From the NCBI RefSeq assembly GCF_003478505.1, contig NZ_QUFI01000002.1, forward strand, positions 62,001-126,000: a DNA stretch of 64,000 nucleotides. Direction: 5' to 3'. A program made the position numbers and the translations under genes. Below the pieces are notes generated by a model that was given only the letters and a program-made list of their open reading frames with translations, did not search any database and was not told the DNA's origin. This document shows positions 27,487 through 36,145 of the stretch, one piece after another; position 1 is the first letter of the stretch, and the number at the start of each line of letters is the position of its first letter. The stretch comes from Clostridium sp. AF27-2AA. GTDB lineage: Bacteria; Bacillota; Clostridia; Lachnospirales; Lachnospiraceae.

Positions 27487-27552
27487 AAAAAACACCACAG
27501 ACGGAACTGACACAGCATAAATGCTGTCCCCCGGTTCCATCTGCAGTGTTTT
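27487..27552 (-). terminator. Terminator of the tctCBA operon
   Basis: A long imperfect stem near 27489-27507 with 27533-27551, with a nested perfect hairpin GACAGCAT/ATGCTGTC, is followed on the minus strand by TTTTTTCG. Confidence 0.75.
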
Positions 27553-27559
27553 CCTTGTT

Positions 27560-29098
27560 TTAAGCAGCCTTTGCTGCTTTATTTGCCTTGATACGTTTTA
27601 CCAGCGGCATGCCGATAAAGATGATGGACAGAATCAGTAAGCCGCAGCTTAACGGTCTGGTAACGAATACAGCCAGAGAGCCGTCAGCAAACTTCATGCT
27701 CTGAGTCCAGTTGTTCTCCATCATGCTTCCCAGGATAGAAGCAAGGATCAGCGGAGACTGCGGAATCTTGTACTTATTGAAGGTATATCCAATAAATCCG
27801 AAGAATACCATGACATAAATGTTGAATACGTTGTTGCTTACTGCAAATGCACCGGTTACACACAGGGTCAGAACGATGCCGCTTAAAATCATACGGTTCA
27901 GACGAAGTACTGCGGTTGCAAGGAAGTTACAGTAGTAAACGGAAAGCGGAAGCATGATGATGTTGGCTACGATGAAACCAAGGATAATCATGTATGCCAT
28001 TTCCGGGGTATCACGGAACAGGGTCGGGCCGGTTCTCAGTCCCTGAATCGTCAGTGCGCCAAGGAACAGGGAAGAGGTAGAGTTTCCAGGAACACCAAGA
28101 GACAGAAGCGGAACCATGGAACTTGCTACCACTGCATTGTTTGCTGCCTCAGGAGCCGCAATACCCTCCGGAACGCCAGTACCGAATTCGAGGTTCGGAC
28201 GACGTCTGGAAGCCTGGTCGTATGCCATGAAGATTGCCATGATCATGCCGGCACCTGGAATAATTCCGATTACGTTACCAATAACACTGGACTGTACCCA
28301 GATCGGAAGCAGGCGTTTCGCCATTTCCTTGTCCGGAAGAACCACCTTTACTTTTTTGTAGTTCTCTTTTACATCTTCCTTGAAGTTTTCTACCTTCTGT
28401 TTTACTTCTTTCACCTTCGGGGTCTTCTGAATACCCTCGATCATCTCAAGAATTGAAGTAATACCGAACAGGCCGATTAACATCGGGATCAGGGAAATAC
28501 CATCCATCAGACTGACCTGGCCGAAGGTAAATCTTGCAAGACCGGTCTGCGGGCTCATGCCGATACAACTGAAGATCAGGCCGACAGCCATGGCAAGAAT
28601 GTTCTTTGCAATGTTGTTGCCTGCCATGCCGATTACGGTACTCATACCAAGAACAGCCAGCATAAAGTACTCCGGCGGGCCAAATTTCAGAGCCTGCTTA
28701 GCCAGGAACGGAGACAGGAATAACAGAACGATCGCACTGGTCAGTCCGCCAAAGGTGGAACTGGATATTGCAAGTCCGAGGGCCTGTCCGCTCTTTCCCT
28801 GCTGGCTCATCGGATAACCATCATACGCAGTTACCGTAGCAGACGCAGTGCCCGGAATCTTTAACAGAATGGACGGAACAGAACCGCCGCAGGCAGATGC
28901 ACAGTAAATACCAACCAGAAGACAAATTGCAACCTGTGGTTCCATACCGAATGTGATCGGGATCAGAACCGCCATGGTAATACTGTCGTTCAGTCCCGGA
29001 AGGGAACCAACGATCAGGCCGATAACAACACCGCCCAAAAGAGCAAGTAACGCAGTGGGCTGTGCCAGCTGCCCCAAACCTAATAAAATGCCGCTCAT
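27560..29098 (-). CDS. tctA: Tripartite tricarboxylate transporter permease TctA (copy 1)
   Basis: A 512-residue membrane protein with about 10-12 helices. The TctA signature is visible early (GSLPGLNDSITMAVLIPITFG and SACGGSVPSILLKIPG) and repeated later (NVIGIIPGAGMIMAIFMAYDQ and VPLLSLGVPGNSTSS). It is the large permease of a TTT importer for di/tricarboxylates driven by an ion gradient, working with TctB and the binding protein TctC. It is the last gene of the aminotransferase-tctC-tctB-tctA transcript. A near-identical paralogue lies at 32532, differing mainly in a 12-residue charged insertion near residue 225. Confidence 0.95.
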   Translation of the reverse strand: MSGILLGLGQLAQPTALLALLGGVVIGLIVGSLPGLNDSITMAVLIPITFGMEPQVAICLLVGIYCASACGGSVPSILLKIPGTASATVTAYDGYPMSQQGKSGQALGLAISSSTFGGLTSAIVLLFLSPFLAKQALKFGPPEYFMLAVLGMSTVIGMAGNNIAKNILAMAVGLIFSCIGMSPQTGLARFTFGQVSLMDGISLIPMLIGLFGITSILEMIEGIQKTPKVKEVKQKVENFKEDVKENYKKVKVVLPDKEMAKRLLPIWVQSSVIGNVIGIIPGAGMIMAIFMAYDQASRRRPNLEFGTGVPEGIAAPEAANNAVVASSMVPLLSLGVPGNSTSSLFLGALTIQGLRTGPTLFRDTPEMAYMIILGFIVANIIMLPLSVYYCNFLATAVLRLNRMILSGIVLTLCVTGAFAVSNNVFNIYVMVFFGFIGYTFNKYKIPQSPLILASILGSMMENNWTQSMKFADGSLAVFVTRPLSCGLLILSIIFIGMPLVKRIKANKAAKAA

Positions 29099-29110
29099 AC
29101 ACCCACCTCC

Positions 29111-29548
29111 TTAGAAATCAAGCAGTATCATCGGCAGCGGAACTGACAATAATACTTTAAAGATAAAGAATACGCATGCAACTGCAAGCGCGGAACACAA
29201 CAGGGTAACTCCGGTTTTTTTGTAACCCAGGGAACGGATTATGAAAAAGCACAGAGCAAAGGTATCGATGATGTAACCGATTTTCTTTAACAGAAATACA
29301 TAAACAGCCAGAGCCAGAAGTGTAACTCCAACCATCTTCAGGTTCACGCCTTCCAGCTTTACAACCTGCTGGTGCTTGATCAGAATCTCAACAAATAAGT
29401 ATACCGCGCAGAGCAGCAGCACACCGGCTGACATGATAGGGAATACACCCTCACTCTCCATCGGAATAGCTTTCACAATAACATAAACCGCAACCAGCAT
29501 AAACACAATCGGCATAGCCAGTTCGATCATTAATTGCTTTTTATTCAC
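29111..29548 (-). CDS. tctB: Tripartite tricarboxylate transporter small permease TctB (copy 1)
   Basis: A 145-residue protein with four hydrophobic helices, the usual TctB layout. The GTG at 29548 is chosen as start because GGAGG lies seven bases upstream and because the length then equals the paralogue at 34055; an ORF start at 29641 would translate a terminator hairpin. It follows tctC after that hairpin and precedes tctA by 12 bases. It forms the membrane part with TctA. Confidence 0.9.
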   Translation of the reverse strand: MNKKQLMIELAMPIVFMLVAVYVIVKAIPMESEGVFPIMSAGVLLLCAVYLFVEILIKHQQVVKLEGVNLKMVGVTLLALAVYVFLLKKIGYIIDTFALCFFIIRSLGYKKTGVTLLCSALAVACVFFIFKVLLSVPLPMILLDF

Positions 29549-29585
29549 AGCAATTCCTCCTTTTTTATCGTTTTCTTCACACTGT

Positions 29586-29638
29586 AAGAAAAAATGCGCC
29601 GCGCCCGGCTGCTTTATAGCCCGCGAGGCGCGGCGCAT
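29586..29638 (-). terminator. Intra-operon terminator/attenuator between tctC and tctB
   Basis: A perfect 12-bp GC-rich stem (29594-29605 with 29627-29638) is followed on the minus strand by TTTTTTCTTAC. It is a strong intrinsic terminator inside the operon and should make tctC mRNA more abundant than tctBA mRNA, as expected for a binding protein. Confidence 0.85.
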
Positions 29639-29681
29639 CATGGCAGTTAATGCTTACGAATGCTTACAATGTTTACTCGGA

Positions 29682-30758
29682 TTAGTTGCCCTTTAATTCC
29701 GGAACCAGAGCCTCCAGATCCTTAGAGCACTGATTAGCATATGCCTGGAAATCTGCTGCGTTCTTGTATGCATACGGAATGGAAGCTTCCTTCATAGCAT
29801 CAATGAACTTGTCAGAAGTGATGATCTTGTCGAACTCAGATACCAGATAATTGTATACATCATCCGGAACACCGGCCGGGCAAGCGTAGCCACGGAATGC
29901 ACCAGCTACCAGATCTTCACCCTTTTCTGTGAAGGTCGGTACATCCGGGATGTCTGCATTTCTCTCTTCACCGCCCATTGCAAGGCCGATGATCGTACCA
30001 TCTTTGATCTGGCTTACAGTCTCACCAACAGCCATGAAAGCTGCATCGCAGTGACCGCCCATCAGCTGCTGCATCTGTACGGATGCACTGTCGTTGTGCA
30101 GATACTCAAATTTTAAGCCAAGGTCTTTTGCAAACTGGATTGCTGCAATGTGATGTGCAGTAGAATGACCCGGAGTTGCAACCTTTACGGTATGAGTCTT
30201 AGCATACTCAACGAACTCATCATAGGTCTTGTACTCTGCAGTCGGCGGAACTACCAGGATCTCAGGATCGAAGCATACCATGCCGAGCGTCTTGAAGCTG
30301 TCCAGAGTGTAGGTTACATCTTTTAACAGCGGGTTGTTTACAACTGCACTGGTGTAAGCCAGTAATGTGTAGCCATCCGGATCTGCGTTAGCCACAGCGG
30401 TATGACCGATAACAGCACCGCCGCCTGCCATGTTCTCAACGATCAGGGACTTACCGTCAAAATAATCTTTTCCTGCCGCTTCTGCCAGGATACGAGTGGT
30501 GATATCTACACCGCCGCCTGCATCGTAAGGAACGATGATCTTAATGTTCTTTTTCGGGAAATTGTCCGGTTTTGCAGCCTCTTTCACGGTCTCAGCTGCC
30601 TTCTCTTCTGCTGCAGTCTCCTCTGCCTTTGTTTCAGCTGCTGCCTCGGTAGCTGCTTCGGTAGCTGCTGCAGTGGTCTCTGCAGGTTTGCTGGAGCATC
30701 CTGCTAAAGATGCTGCCATGATTCCTGCGAATAATAATGCTGCCATTCTTTTTTTCAT
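29682..30758 (-). CDS. tctC: Tripartite tricarboxylate transporter substrate-binding lipoprotein TctC
   Basis: A 358-residue secreted lipoprotein. It starts with a basic signal peptide and a lipobox SLAGC (Cys21), then an Ala/Glu/Thr-rich linker to about residue 65, then the TctC/Bug domain (KNIKIIVPYDAGGGVDIT, with the glycine motif that grips the carboxylate). Outside the membrane it delivers a carboxylic acid to TctAB. Substrate is not readable from sequence. It follows the C-S lyase-type aminotransferase gene by about 50 bases. It is the only tctC in the window though two tctBA pairs exist. Confidence 0.94.
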   Translation of the reverse strand: MKKRMAALLFAGIMAASLAGCSSKPAETTAAATEAATEAAAETKAEETAAEEKAAETVKEAAKPDNFPKKNIKIIVPYDAGGGVDITTRILAEAAGKDYFDGKSLIVENMAGGGAVIGHTAVANADPDGYTLLAYTSAVVNNPLLKDVTYTLDSFKTLGMVCFDPEILVVPPTAEYKTYDEFVEYAKTHTVKVATPGHSTAHHIAAIQFAKDLGLKFEYLHNDSASVQMQQLMGGHCDAAFMAVGETVSQIKDGTIIGLAMGGEERNADIPDVPTFTEKGEDLVAGAFRGYACPAGVPDDVYNYLVSEFDKIITSDKFIDAMKEASIPYAYKNAADFQAYANQCSKDLEALVPELKGN

Positions 30759-30807
30759 ACTGTCTCTCTCCTTTTTCTTTTATCTATCGTTCATTTCCAA
30801 GCCTGGT

Positions 30808-31965
30808 TTATGCCAGCGCTTTCACGATCCGATCAAGTGCCTGTTCTACCGTGGATTTTGGACAGGCGATGTTCATCCGGAGGAATCCCTCTCCATCCGG
30901 ACCAAAGGTCTTGCCGCTGTTAAATCCAAGCTTCACAGTCTCAACAAAGAATTTGTTTAGCTCGTCCTGACTCATATTCAGTCCGCGGCAGTCCAGCCAT
31001 ACGAAATAAGTACCATCTGCATGGATTGCCTTGATTCCCTTTACATCTTTCAGGGTTTCCTCGACAAGGGCACGGTTCTTTTCAATATAAACTGCAAGCT
31101 GGTCTGCATAGTAATCGCACGCTTCATATGCAGTACAGAATGCAATGGTTCCGCAGATATTCTCACCAATCTGCTTATTATTGACTACGATATCATGAAC
31201 TGCATTCTTGAGTACCGGGTTTGCAGCGATGAAGGCCGCGGTACGGAATCCCGGAACATTGAAGGTCTTGCTTGGGTTCATAAAGGAAACGCTGTTCTGC
31301 TCGAATTCCTCACAGATACTTGCAAACGGAATGTGCTTGTGTCCGCTGCTTACGAGATCCTGATGAATCTCATCTGCAAGAACAATTACATGGTATTTCA
31401 TGCAGATATTTCCAAGCTTTGTAAGTTCCTCTTTCGTAAACACATGACCAGTCGGGTTCTGCGGGTTACAGAGGATAAATAATTTTGTTCTCGGATCTTT
31501 ACATTTCTCTTCGAAGTCTTCAAAGTCAATCTCGTAATGATCTCCGGTTAAAACCAGCTTGTTTCTTAATAAATGGCGTCCGTTATGATCGGAAAGATCT
31601 GAGAACGGCGGATAACACGGAGACTGGATCACAATGTTGTCTCCTGGCTGGCTCAATGCACGTACCGCACAAATCAGTCCGGTAATAACGCCCGGAACAA
31701 ATTCAACCCATTCCGGATCCACGTCCCACCCGAAACGTTTTTTCTGCCATCCTGCTCCTGCTTTCTTTAAACGCTCGCTAATCGGAGTGTAGCCGTATAC
31801 GCCCTGCTGCATTCTTGCTACCAGCGCATCTACAACCGGCTGCGGAGCCTTAAAATCACTGTCTGCAATCCACATTGGGATGACATCTTCCGGATATACG
31901 GAATATTTTTTGGAATCAGTTCCTCTCCGGTTGACAACCTCGTCAAAATCATGTACCAAACTCAT
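30808..31965 (-). CDS. MalY/PatB-type PLP aminotransferase (C-S lyase family)
   Basis: A 385-residue fold-type I PLP enzyme of the MalY/PatB group: FDEVVNRRGTDSKKYS start, PMWIADSDFKAP, CNPQNPTGHVF, and the PLP lysine in MNPSKTFNVPGFRTA. Members cleave cystathionine-like C-S bonds or act as aminotransferases. Its place at the head of the tctCBA operon suggests processing of a transported amino/sulfo acid (inference). I chose the ATG at 31965, ten bases after GGGG; an ATG at 31974 is possible. The promoter at 32127-32155 carries two different palindromic operators. Confidence 0.88.
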   Translation of the reverse strand: MSLVHDFDEVVNRRGTDSKKYSVYPEDVIPMWIADSDFKAPQPVVDALVARMQQGVYGYTPISERLKKAGAGWQKKRFGWDVDPEWVEFVPGVITGLICAVRALSQPGDNIVIQSPCYPPFSDLSDHNGRHLLRNKLVLTGDHYEIDFEDFEEKCKDPRTKLFILCNPQNPTGHVFTKEELTKLGNICMKYHVIVLADEIHQDLVSSGHKHIPFASICEEFEQNSVSFMNPSKTFNVPGFRTAAFIAANPVLKNAVHDIVVNNKQIGENICGTIAFCTAYEACDYYADQLAVYIEKNRALVEETLKDVKGIKAIHADGTYFVWLDCRGLNMSQDELNKFFVETVKLGFNSGKTFGPDGEGFLRMNIACPKSTVEQALDRIVKALA

Positions 31966-32098
31966 CTTCAGCATTCCCCTTTCTTCATCAGCACCGGTAA
32001 CCCTCTCCCTATGCCTGTTTTCATCATAGGCTCTGGACCGACATTTGTAAAATACTGCTTTTTGATTGTCCCATAGGCATTTCCTATCAGGACCACTT

Positions 32099-32108
32099 TG
32101 GTATACCA
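32099..32108. promoter_or_regulatory. TGGTATACCA operator (GntR-type)
   Basis: Perfect 10-base palindrome downstream of the promoter of the aminotransferase-tctCBA operon. The same word occurs at 36180 and 51056, with a one-mismatch copy at 50929. FadR-type GntR proteins commonly bind TGGT-N-ACCA sites, and a gntR gene lies at 35256. Confidence 0.6.
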
Positions 32109-32120
32109 TATGTTGAACAT

Positions 32121-32135
32121 GTTTAGAGTCTAAAC
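32121..32135. promoter_or_regulatory. GTTTAGA-N-TCTAAAC operator (MarR-type), site 1
   Basis: A perfect 7+7 palindrome that covers the -10 box of the aminotransferase-tctCBA promoter. An identical palindrome overlaps the second tctBA promoter at 34555. The adjacent marR gene is the natural candidate; binding would block RNA polymerase. Confidence 0.65.
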
Positions 32136-32155
32136 CCTTTTTTTTAGTTTGTCAA
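32127..32155 (-). promoter_or_regulatory. Promoter of the aminotransferase-tctCBA operon
   Basis: Minus strand TTGACA (32155-32150), 17-base spacer, TAGACT (32132-32127). The -10 lies inside the GTTTAGA palindrome. Confidence 0.75.
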
Positions 32156-32457
32156 TATACCATTGTACAGTTTGTTGTATTCCAATAAAGTTATTGATTT
32201 TTTTTGTGCAATTTACCACATAAAAGAAAGTGTGAATTCCGTTTTGATCCGTTTTTTTGCCTTTTCCCTTTATTTTTTTAATTTTGTCTTGTTTTCTAAA
32301 GTGGAAAGCTTTTCTTTATGCCCGGATCGCAATCATTTCTTTGTTTGCTTAACCTTATTCCTACTTAACTGGTGTGTTAATATGTTATACTGGATATTTT
32401 CCTTTTTGTCAATCTGTTTTCTTTCATTTTTTCCAGAAATACAACCTCGGAAAGCAA
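32156..32457. other. AT-rich intergenic DNA with no recognised gene
   Basis: Between the aminotransferase promoter and the tctA copy 2 terminator. T-rich on the plus strand; ORFs here have no ribosome site and low-complexity composition. I see nothing else. Confidence 0.5.
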
Positions 32458-32525
32458 AACAGGACTGCCCGTTCAGACAGTCCTGTTTACAGGATATCCA
32501 TTCTGTTTTGTAATGGATATCCTGT
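32458..32525 (-). terminator. Double-hairpin terminator of tctBA copy 2
   Basis: Two successive perfect stems on the minus strand: a 14-bp stem (32512-32525 with 32489-32502), then a 9-bp stem (32478-32486 with 32459-32467) followed by TTTTGCTTT. Confidence 0.8.
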
Positions 32526-32531
32526 TCTTCT

Positions 32532-34037
32532 TTATGCTTTTTTTGCTTTCCATTGTTTCCAGAGCGGAAGTCCAATGAAAATAATTGAGAGAATCAGCAG
32601 ACCGCAGCTTAACGGTCTTGTAACAAACACGCTCAGGGAACCATCCGCAAACTTCATGCTCTGGGTCCAGTTATTCTCCATCATGCTGCCCAGAATGGAA
32701 GCCAGAATCAGCGGAGACTGCGGGATTTTATATTTGTTAAAGCTGTAGCCCACGAATCCAAAGAATACCATAACCGCAACATTAAAGATATTGTTGCTTA
32801 CCGCAAAGGCACCAGTCACACATAATACCAGAACAATGCCGCTTAAGATCTTCCGGTTCAGGCGCAGTACGGCCGTGGCCAGTACATTGCAGTAGTAAAC
32901 AGACAGCGGAAGCATAATGATATTCGCCAGCAGGAAGCCCAGAATGATCATGTAGGCCATCTCCGGAGTATCACGGAACAGAGTCGGGCCGGTTCTGAGT
33001 CCCTGAATAGTCAGCGCGCCCAGAAACAGGGATGAGGTAGAGTTTCCGGGAACGCCCAGAGACAGAAGAGGTACCATGGAGCTTGCTACCACTGCGTTAT
33101 TGGCTGATTCCGGCGCTGCAACGCCCTCCGGTACGCCAGTACCAAATTCCAGATTCGGACATCTTCTGGAAGCCTGATCATAAGCCATGAAGATCGCCAT
33201 GATCATGCCGGCACCCGGGATGATTCCGATGACATTACCAATGACACTGGACTGGATCCAGATTGGAAGCAGGCGTTTGGCCATAGCCCGATCCGGCAGT
33301 GTTACCTTTACCTTCTGGTAATTCTCTTTTACGTCCTCCACAAACTGCCTGGCATCGGTCTTTCCCTTGATGGATTCGATCATTTCTAATATAGAAGTAA
33401 TACCGAAGAGACCGATCAGCATTGGAATCAGGGAAATCCCATCCATCAGACTGACCTGTCCAAAGGTGAAACGGGCCAGTCCGGTCTGCGGGCTCATGCC
33501 AATACAGCTGAATAAAAGGCCGACGGCCATGGCCAGAATATTTTTTACCACGTTCTTTCCAGCCATGCCGATTACCGTACTCATGCCAAGGATGGCCAGC
33601 ATGAAATATTCCGGCGGGCCGAATTTCAAAGCCTGACGGGCCAGGAACGGAGACAGAAACAGCAGAACAATTGCACTGCTGATGCCGCCGAAGGTAGAAC
33701 TGGAGATAGCCAGTCCCAGCGCCTCGCCGCTCTTTCCCTTCTGTGACATCGGGTAACCGTCATAGGCTGTTACAGTAGCGGATGCAGTTCCCGGAATCTT
33801 TAACAGAATAGACGGTACAGAGCCGCCGCACGCGGATGCACAGTAAATTCCGATCAGCAGACAGATGGCTACGCATGGCTCCATGCCAAATGTGATCGGG
33901 ATCAGAACTGCCATGGTAATGCTGTCGTTCAGTCCAGGAAGCGAACCAACAATCAGTCCGATCACCACGCCTCCAAGCAATGCCAGCAGGGCCATCGGCT
34001 GAGCCAGCTGCCCTAACCCAAGTAAAATACCGCTCAT
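32532..34037 (-). CDS. tctA: Tripartite tricarboxylate transporter permease TctA (copy 2)
   Basis: A 501-residue TctA with the same signatures as copy 1 (GSLPGLNDSITMAVLIPITFG, VPLLSLGVPGNSTSS). Most of the chain is identical to the 27560 gene product; differences cluster near the cytosolic loop around residue 225-240 and the C-terminus. It forms an operon with tctB copy 2 and lacks a tctC. It may share the TctC at 29682 or use one encoded elsewhere. Controlled by a promoter with the GTTTAGA palindrome. Start 34037 follows GGAGGGAAATGT. Confidence 0.95.
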   Translation of the reverse strand: MSGILLGLGQLAQPMALLALLGGVVIGLIVGSLPGLNDSITMAVLIPITFGMEPCVAICLLIGIYCASACGGSVPSILLKIPGTASATVTAYDGYPMSQKGKSGEALGLAISSSTFGGISSAIVLLFLSPFLARQALKFGPPEYFMLAILGMSTVIGMAGKNVVKNILAMAVGLLFSCIGMSPQTGLARFTFGQVSLMDGISLIPMLIGLFGITSILEMIESIKGKTDARQFVEDVKENYQKVKVTLPDRAMAKRLLPIWIQSSVIGNVIGIIPGAGMIMAIFMAYDQASRRCPNLEFGTGVPEGVAAPESANNAVVASSMVPLLSLGVPGNSTSSLFLGALTIQGLRTGPTLFRDTPEMAYMIILGFLLANIIMLPLSVYYCNVLATAVLRLNRKILSGIVLVLCVTGAFAVSNNIFNVAVMVFFGFVGYSFNKYKIPQSPLILASILGSMMENNWTQSMKFADGSLSVFVTRPLSCGLLILSIIFIGLPLWKQWKAKKA

Positions 34038-34054
34038 ACATTTCCCTCCTCGCG

Positions 34055-34492
34055 TTAAAAATCAAGTATGATCATTGGAAGCGGCACAGACAGCACCACC
34101 TTAAAAATCACAAACACTGCAGCCACCGCAACTGCGGAGCAGACTGCGATCATGCCATACTTCCGGTATCCCAGTGAGCGGATAATAAACGCGCAGAGAA
34201 GAAACGTATCAATGACATAACCGATTTTTTTCAGCAGGAACACATATACCAGCAGAGCCAGCAGCGTAATTCCCACCATTTTCAGATTTACGCCCTGCAG
34301 ATTCACGACCGCCTGCTGCTTTTTCAGTGTCTGGAACAGCAGATACACTGCACAAAGAAACAGAACTCCTGCAGACATCATGGGAAAGATCCCCTCACTT
34401 CCCATGGATAATGACTGAACCGCTACGTAAGCTGCCATCAGAATAAAGGCAGCCGGCATAGCAAGCTCGATGATCCGTTGCTTTTTACTCAT
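34055..34492 (-). CDS. tctB: Tripartite tricarboxylate transporter small permease TctB (copy 2)
   Basis: A 145-residue four-helix protein clearly paralogous to the 29111 gene product (same length, KKQ start, IIELAMP helix 1, FLLKKIGYVIDTFLLC helix 3 region). First gene of the second tctBA operon, 17 bases before tctA copy 2, with AAGGAGGTTGTGGG before the ATG. No binding protein precedes it. Confidence 0.9.
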   Translation of the reverse strand: MSKKQRIIELAMPAAFILMAAYVAVQSLSMGSEGIFPMMSAGVLFLCAVYLLFQTLKKQQAVVNLQGVNLKMVGITLLALLVYVFLLKKIGYVIDTFLLCAFIIRSLGYRKYGMIAVCSAVAVAAVFVIFKVVLSVPLPMIILDF

Positions 34493-34554
34493 CCCACAAC
34501 CTCCTTACCTTCTTTTGTACGCGCGTTAAGGAAAATGAAAATAATAATTGGCCT

Positions 34555-34569
34555 GTTTAGATTCTAAAC
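34555..34569. promoter_or_regulatory. GTTTAGA-N-TCTAAAC operator (MarR-type), site 2
   Basis: Same palindrome as at 32121, here over the -10 box of the tctBA copy 2 promoter. It lies about 170 bases from the marR stop. Confidence 0.65.
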
Positions 34570-34590
34570 CCTAAGGCTCCCTCTTGTGAA
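34561..34590 (-). promoter_or_regulatory. Promoter of tctBA copy 2
   Basis: Minus strand TTCACA (34590-34585), 18-base spacer and TAGAAT (34566-34561), the -10 being part of the palindrome. Confidence 0.6.
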
Positions 34591-34659
34591 GTTAATATGT
34601 TGTTAACTTCGTCGCCGTTTCTCTAAACATTTCTTAACTCTTTTATGCATTTTATACAA

Positions 34660-34690
34660 TAAAACGGAGCCACCTGTTCTGGCAGCTCCG
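34660..34690 (-). terminator. Terminator of the gntR-marR operon
   Basis: CGGAGC/GCTCCG stem with extra pairs (34665-34674 with 34681-34690), followed on the minus strand by TTTTATT. Confidence 0.7.
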
Positions 34691-34732
34691 CTTTGCTGAA
34701 TTCCCTGTTCTGTTTTATGATCCGTATTGCAG

Positions 34733-35245
34733 TTACATTTGTTTCTTTCTGGCTTCTTTTTTCTGCTGTATCCTCCGCTGCTGTACCTCCCGGCGTACGG
34801 AAAGCCAGGTCTCCAGCACATCAAAGGCCAGATTAATTTCCTTATCACTGTAAAACTTCCGGACCTGATTGATGGACTCGCCGGAATGTTCCTCATCAAA
34901 CTGCCGATGTGCCTGGTCCAGACTCTTTCCCTTTTCCGTCAGGAACAACGGGCATTTGTTCTCGCCCTTGGATTCTCCGCGGCAGATCAGCCCCTTATCC
35001 TCAATCTTTTTTAAAATCTGGGAAATGGCGCCCTTTGTCTTGCCGTTGTGCCTGGCCAGTTCTGTCACCGTAATTCCCGGATTGTCCGCAATGTGCTTCA
35101 GCGTATGAACTTCTACCGAAGTATACTCCTCCCCGGTTCCGTAGTCCCGCGGAACCTTGGTGGAAATATAAAGGTTCGCCACCTGGTGGATGATATCCAC
35201 AGCCTCTGCATTGCTGTATTCTTTATTGACCCGCTTTGCATCCAT
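34733..35245 (-). CDS. MarR family transcriptional regulator
   Basis: A 170-residue winged-helix protein. The MarR core is visible: SVEVHTLKHIADNPGITVTELA, HNGKTKGAISQILKKIEDKGLI (recognition helix) and wing residues, then a C-terminal dimerisation helix and a very basic tail (residues about 155-170). It follows gntR by 11 bases in one transcript. Two perfect GTTTAGA palindromes over the promoters of the two tct operons are the likely targets, giving repression relieved by a carboxylic acid or thioester (inference). ATG 35245 follows AGGGGAGAGGCC. Confidence 0.9.
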   Translation of the reverse strand: MDAKRVNKEYSNAEAVDIIHQVANLYISTKVPRDYGTGEEYTSVEVHTLKHIADNPGITVTELARHNGKTKGAISQILKKIEDKGLICRGESKGENKCPLFLTEKGKSLDQAHRQFDEEHSGESINQVRKFYSDKEINLAFDVLETWLSVRREVQQRRIQQKKEARKKQM

Positions 35246-35255
35246 GGCCTCTCCC

Positions 35256-35978
35256 CTATTCTTTCATTTTTTCATGCTCGGCCATGACCCGTTTCAGTGC
35301 CCTGCTCAGATGGAATTTCATATATTTGCTGGCATCCTCGGCATTTCCGCTCTCAATCTTATAAAGAATCGCCTCATGATCCATGAGAGTAGAATCACTG
35401 ACACTCTCCGGACGCATGGTATACTGCTTGGAAATTTCCAGAAGATCGTAGAGACTGCGGTACAGATTTTCCAGTACCGGGTTCTTGGCCGCCGTGATCA
35501 CCCGCAGATGAAACGCATGAGATGACCTGGTAAGGGATTCGCTGTCCGATTCCGGATCATCGATGGCCACCGACATTGCCTGAATTGCTTCGCGGATCTG
35601 CACAATGTCCTCATCGGTATGCCGAAGCGCCGCGTAGTATGCCGCTGCGGATTCCAGGAAAATTCGCACTTCAAACAGATTTTCTATGGTTTCCTGGGTG
35701 ATCTCCGTCGCAAAATTAGCCCCCGGCGTAAACAGCTGCACATCCACTCTCTGGATGGTCATACCATCCGGGCCATTGTTGATAATTCCAATATATTCAA
35801 GGATTCTCAAGGCCTCCCGCACCGGAACCCGGCTGACACCAAACTGAGAAGCCAGTTCCCGCTCTGACGGAATCGGATCTCCTTCTTTCATCTGTCCGGA
35901 CAGGATCTGCTGACGGAACCAGTCCAGAATCACCTCATAGTATTTGTTTCCAGACCTGGACGCTTTCTTCTCTTCCAT
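35256..35978 (-). CDS. GntR family regulator, FadR/FCD subfamily
   Basis: A 240-residue protein with the GntR winged helix at residues about 10-80 (IPSERELASQFGVSRVPVREALRILEYIG) and an all-helical FCD ligand domain. FCD members bind carboxylic acids, often with a metal. It is divergent from prpD, whose promoter has TGGTATACCA at +1. The same palindrome stands before the tct operon and several times before hdrB, so this protein may control the whole organic-acid island (inference). Start 35978 follows AGAGGGGAAAACT. Its own promoter is at 36058-36087. Confidence 0.92.
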   Translation of the reverse strand: MEEKKASRSGNKYYEVILDWFRQQILSGQMKEGDPIPSERELASQFGVSRVPVREALRILEYIGIINNGPDGMTIQRVDVQLFTPGANFATEITQETIENLFEVRIFLESAAAYYAALRHTDEDIVQIREAIQAMSVAIDDPESDSESLTRSSHAFHLRVITAAKNPVLENLYRSLYDLLEISKQYTMRPESVSDSTLMDHEAILYKIESGNAEDASKYMKFHLSRALKRVMAEHEKMKE

Positions 35979-36057
35979 AGTTTTCCCCTCTGTTTCTCCT
36001 GTGAAAATCTCATAACAAATGATGTGTTTGTTCCGTTTTTCACATTTTCTTATATAA

Positions 36058-36087
36058 AAGATACAATAAAACCTCTGTTATTGTCAA
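36058..36087 (-). promoter_or_regulatory. Promoter of gntR-marR
   Basis: Minus strand TTGACA (36087-36082), 18-base spacer, TATCTT (36063-36058), about 80 bases before gntR. Confidence 0.55.
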
Positions 36088-36145
36088 TAGTTCCCAAAAA
36101 TACCCCGGCATTTTTTATAATTTTTTTCTCATTTTCCCTTTTCTT

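Noticed and set aside
27560..34037. Tandem tct copies as an assembly artefact
   Set aside because: The two copies differ in many codons, loop length and flanking promoters and terminators, so they are real paralogues.
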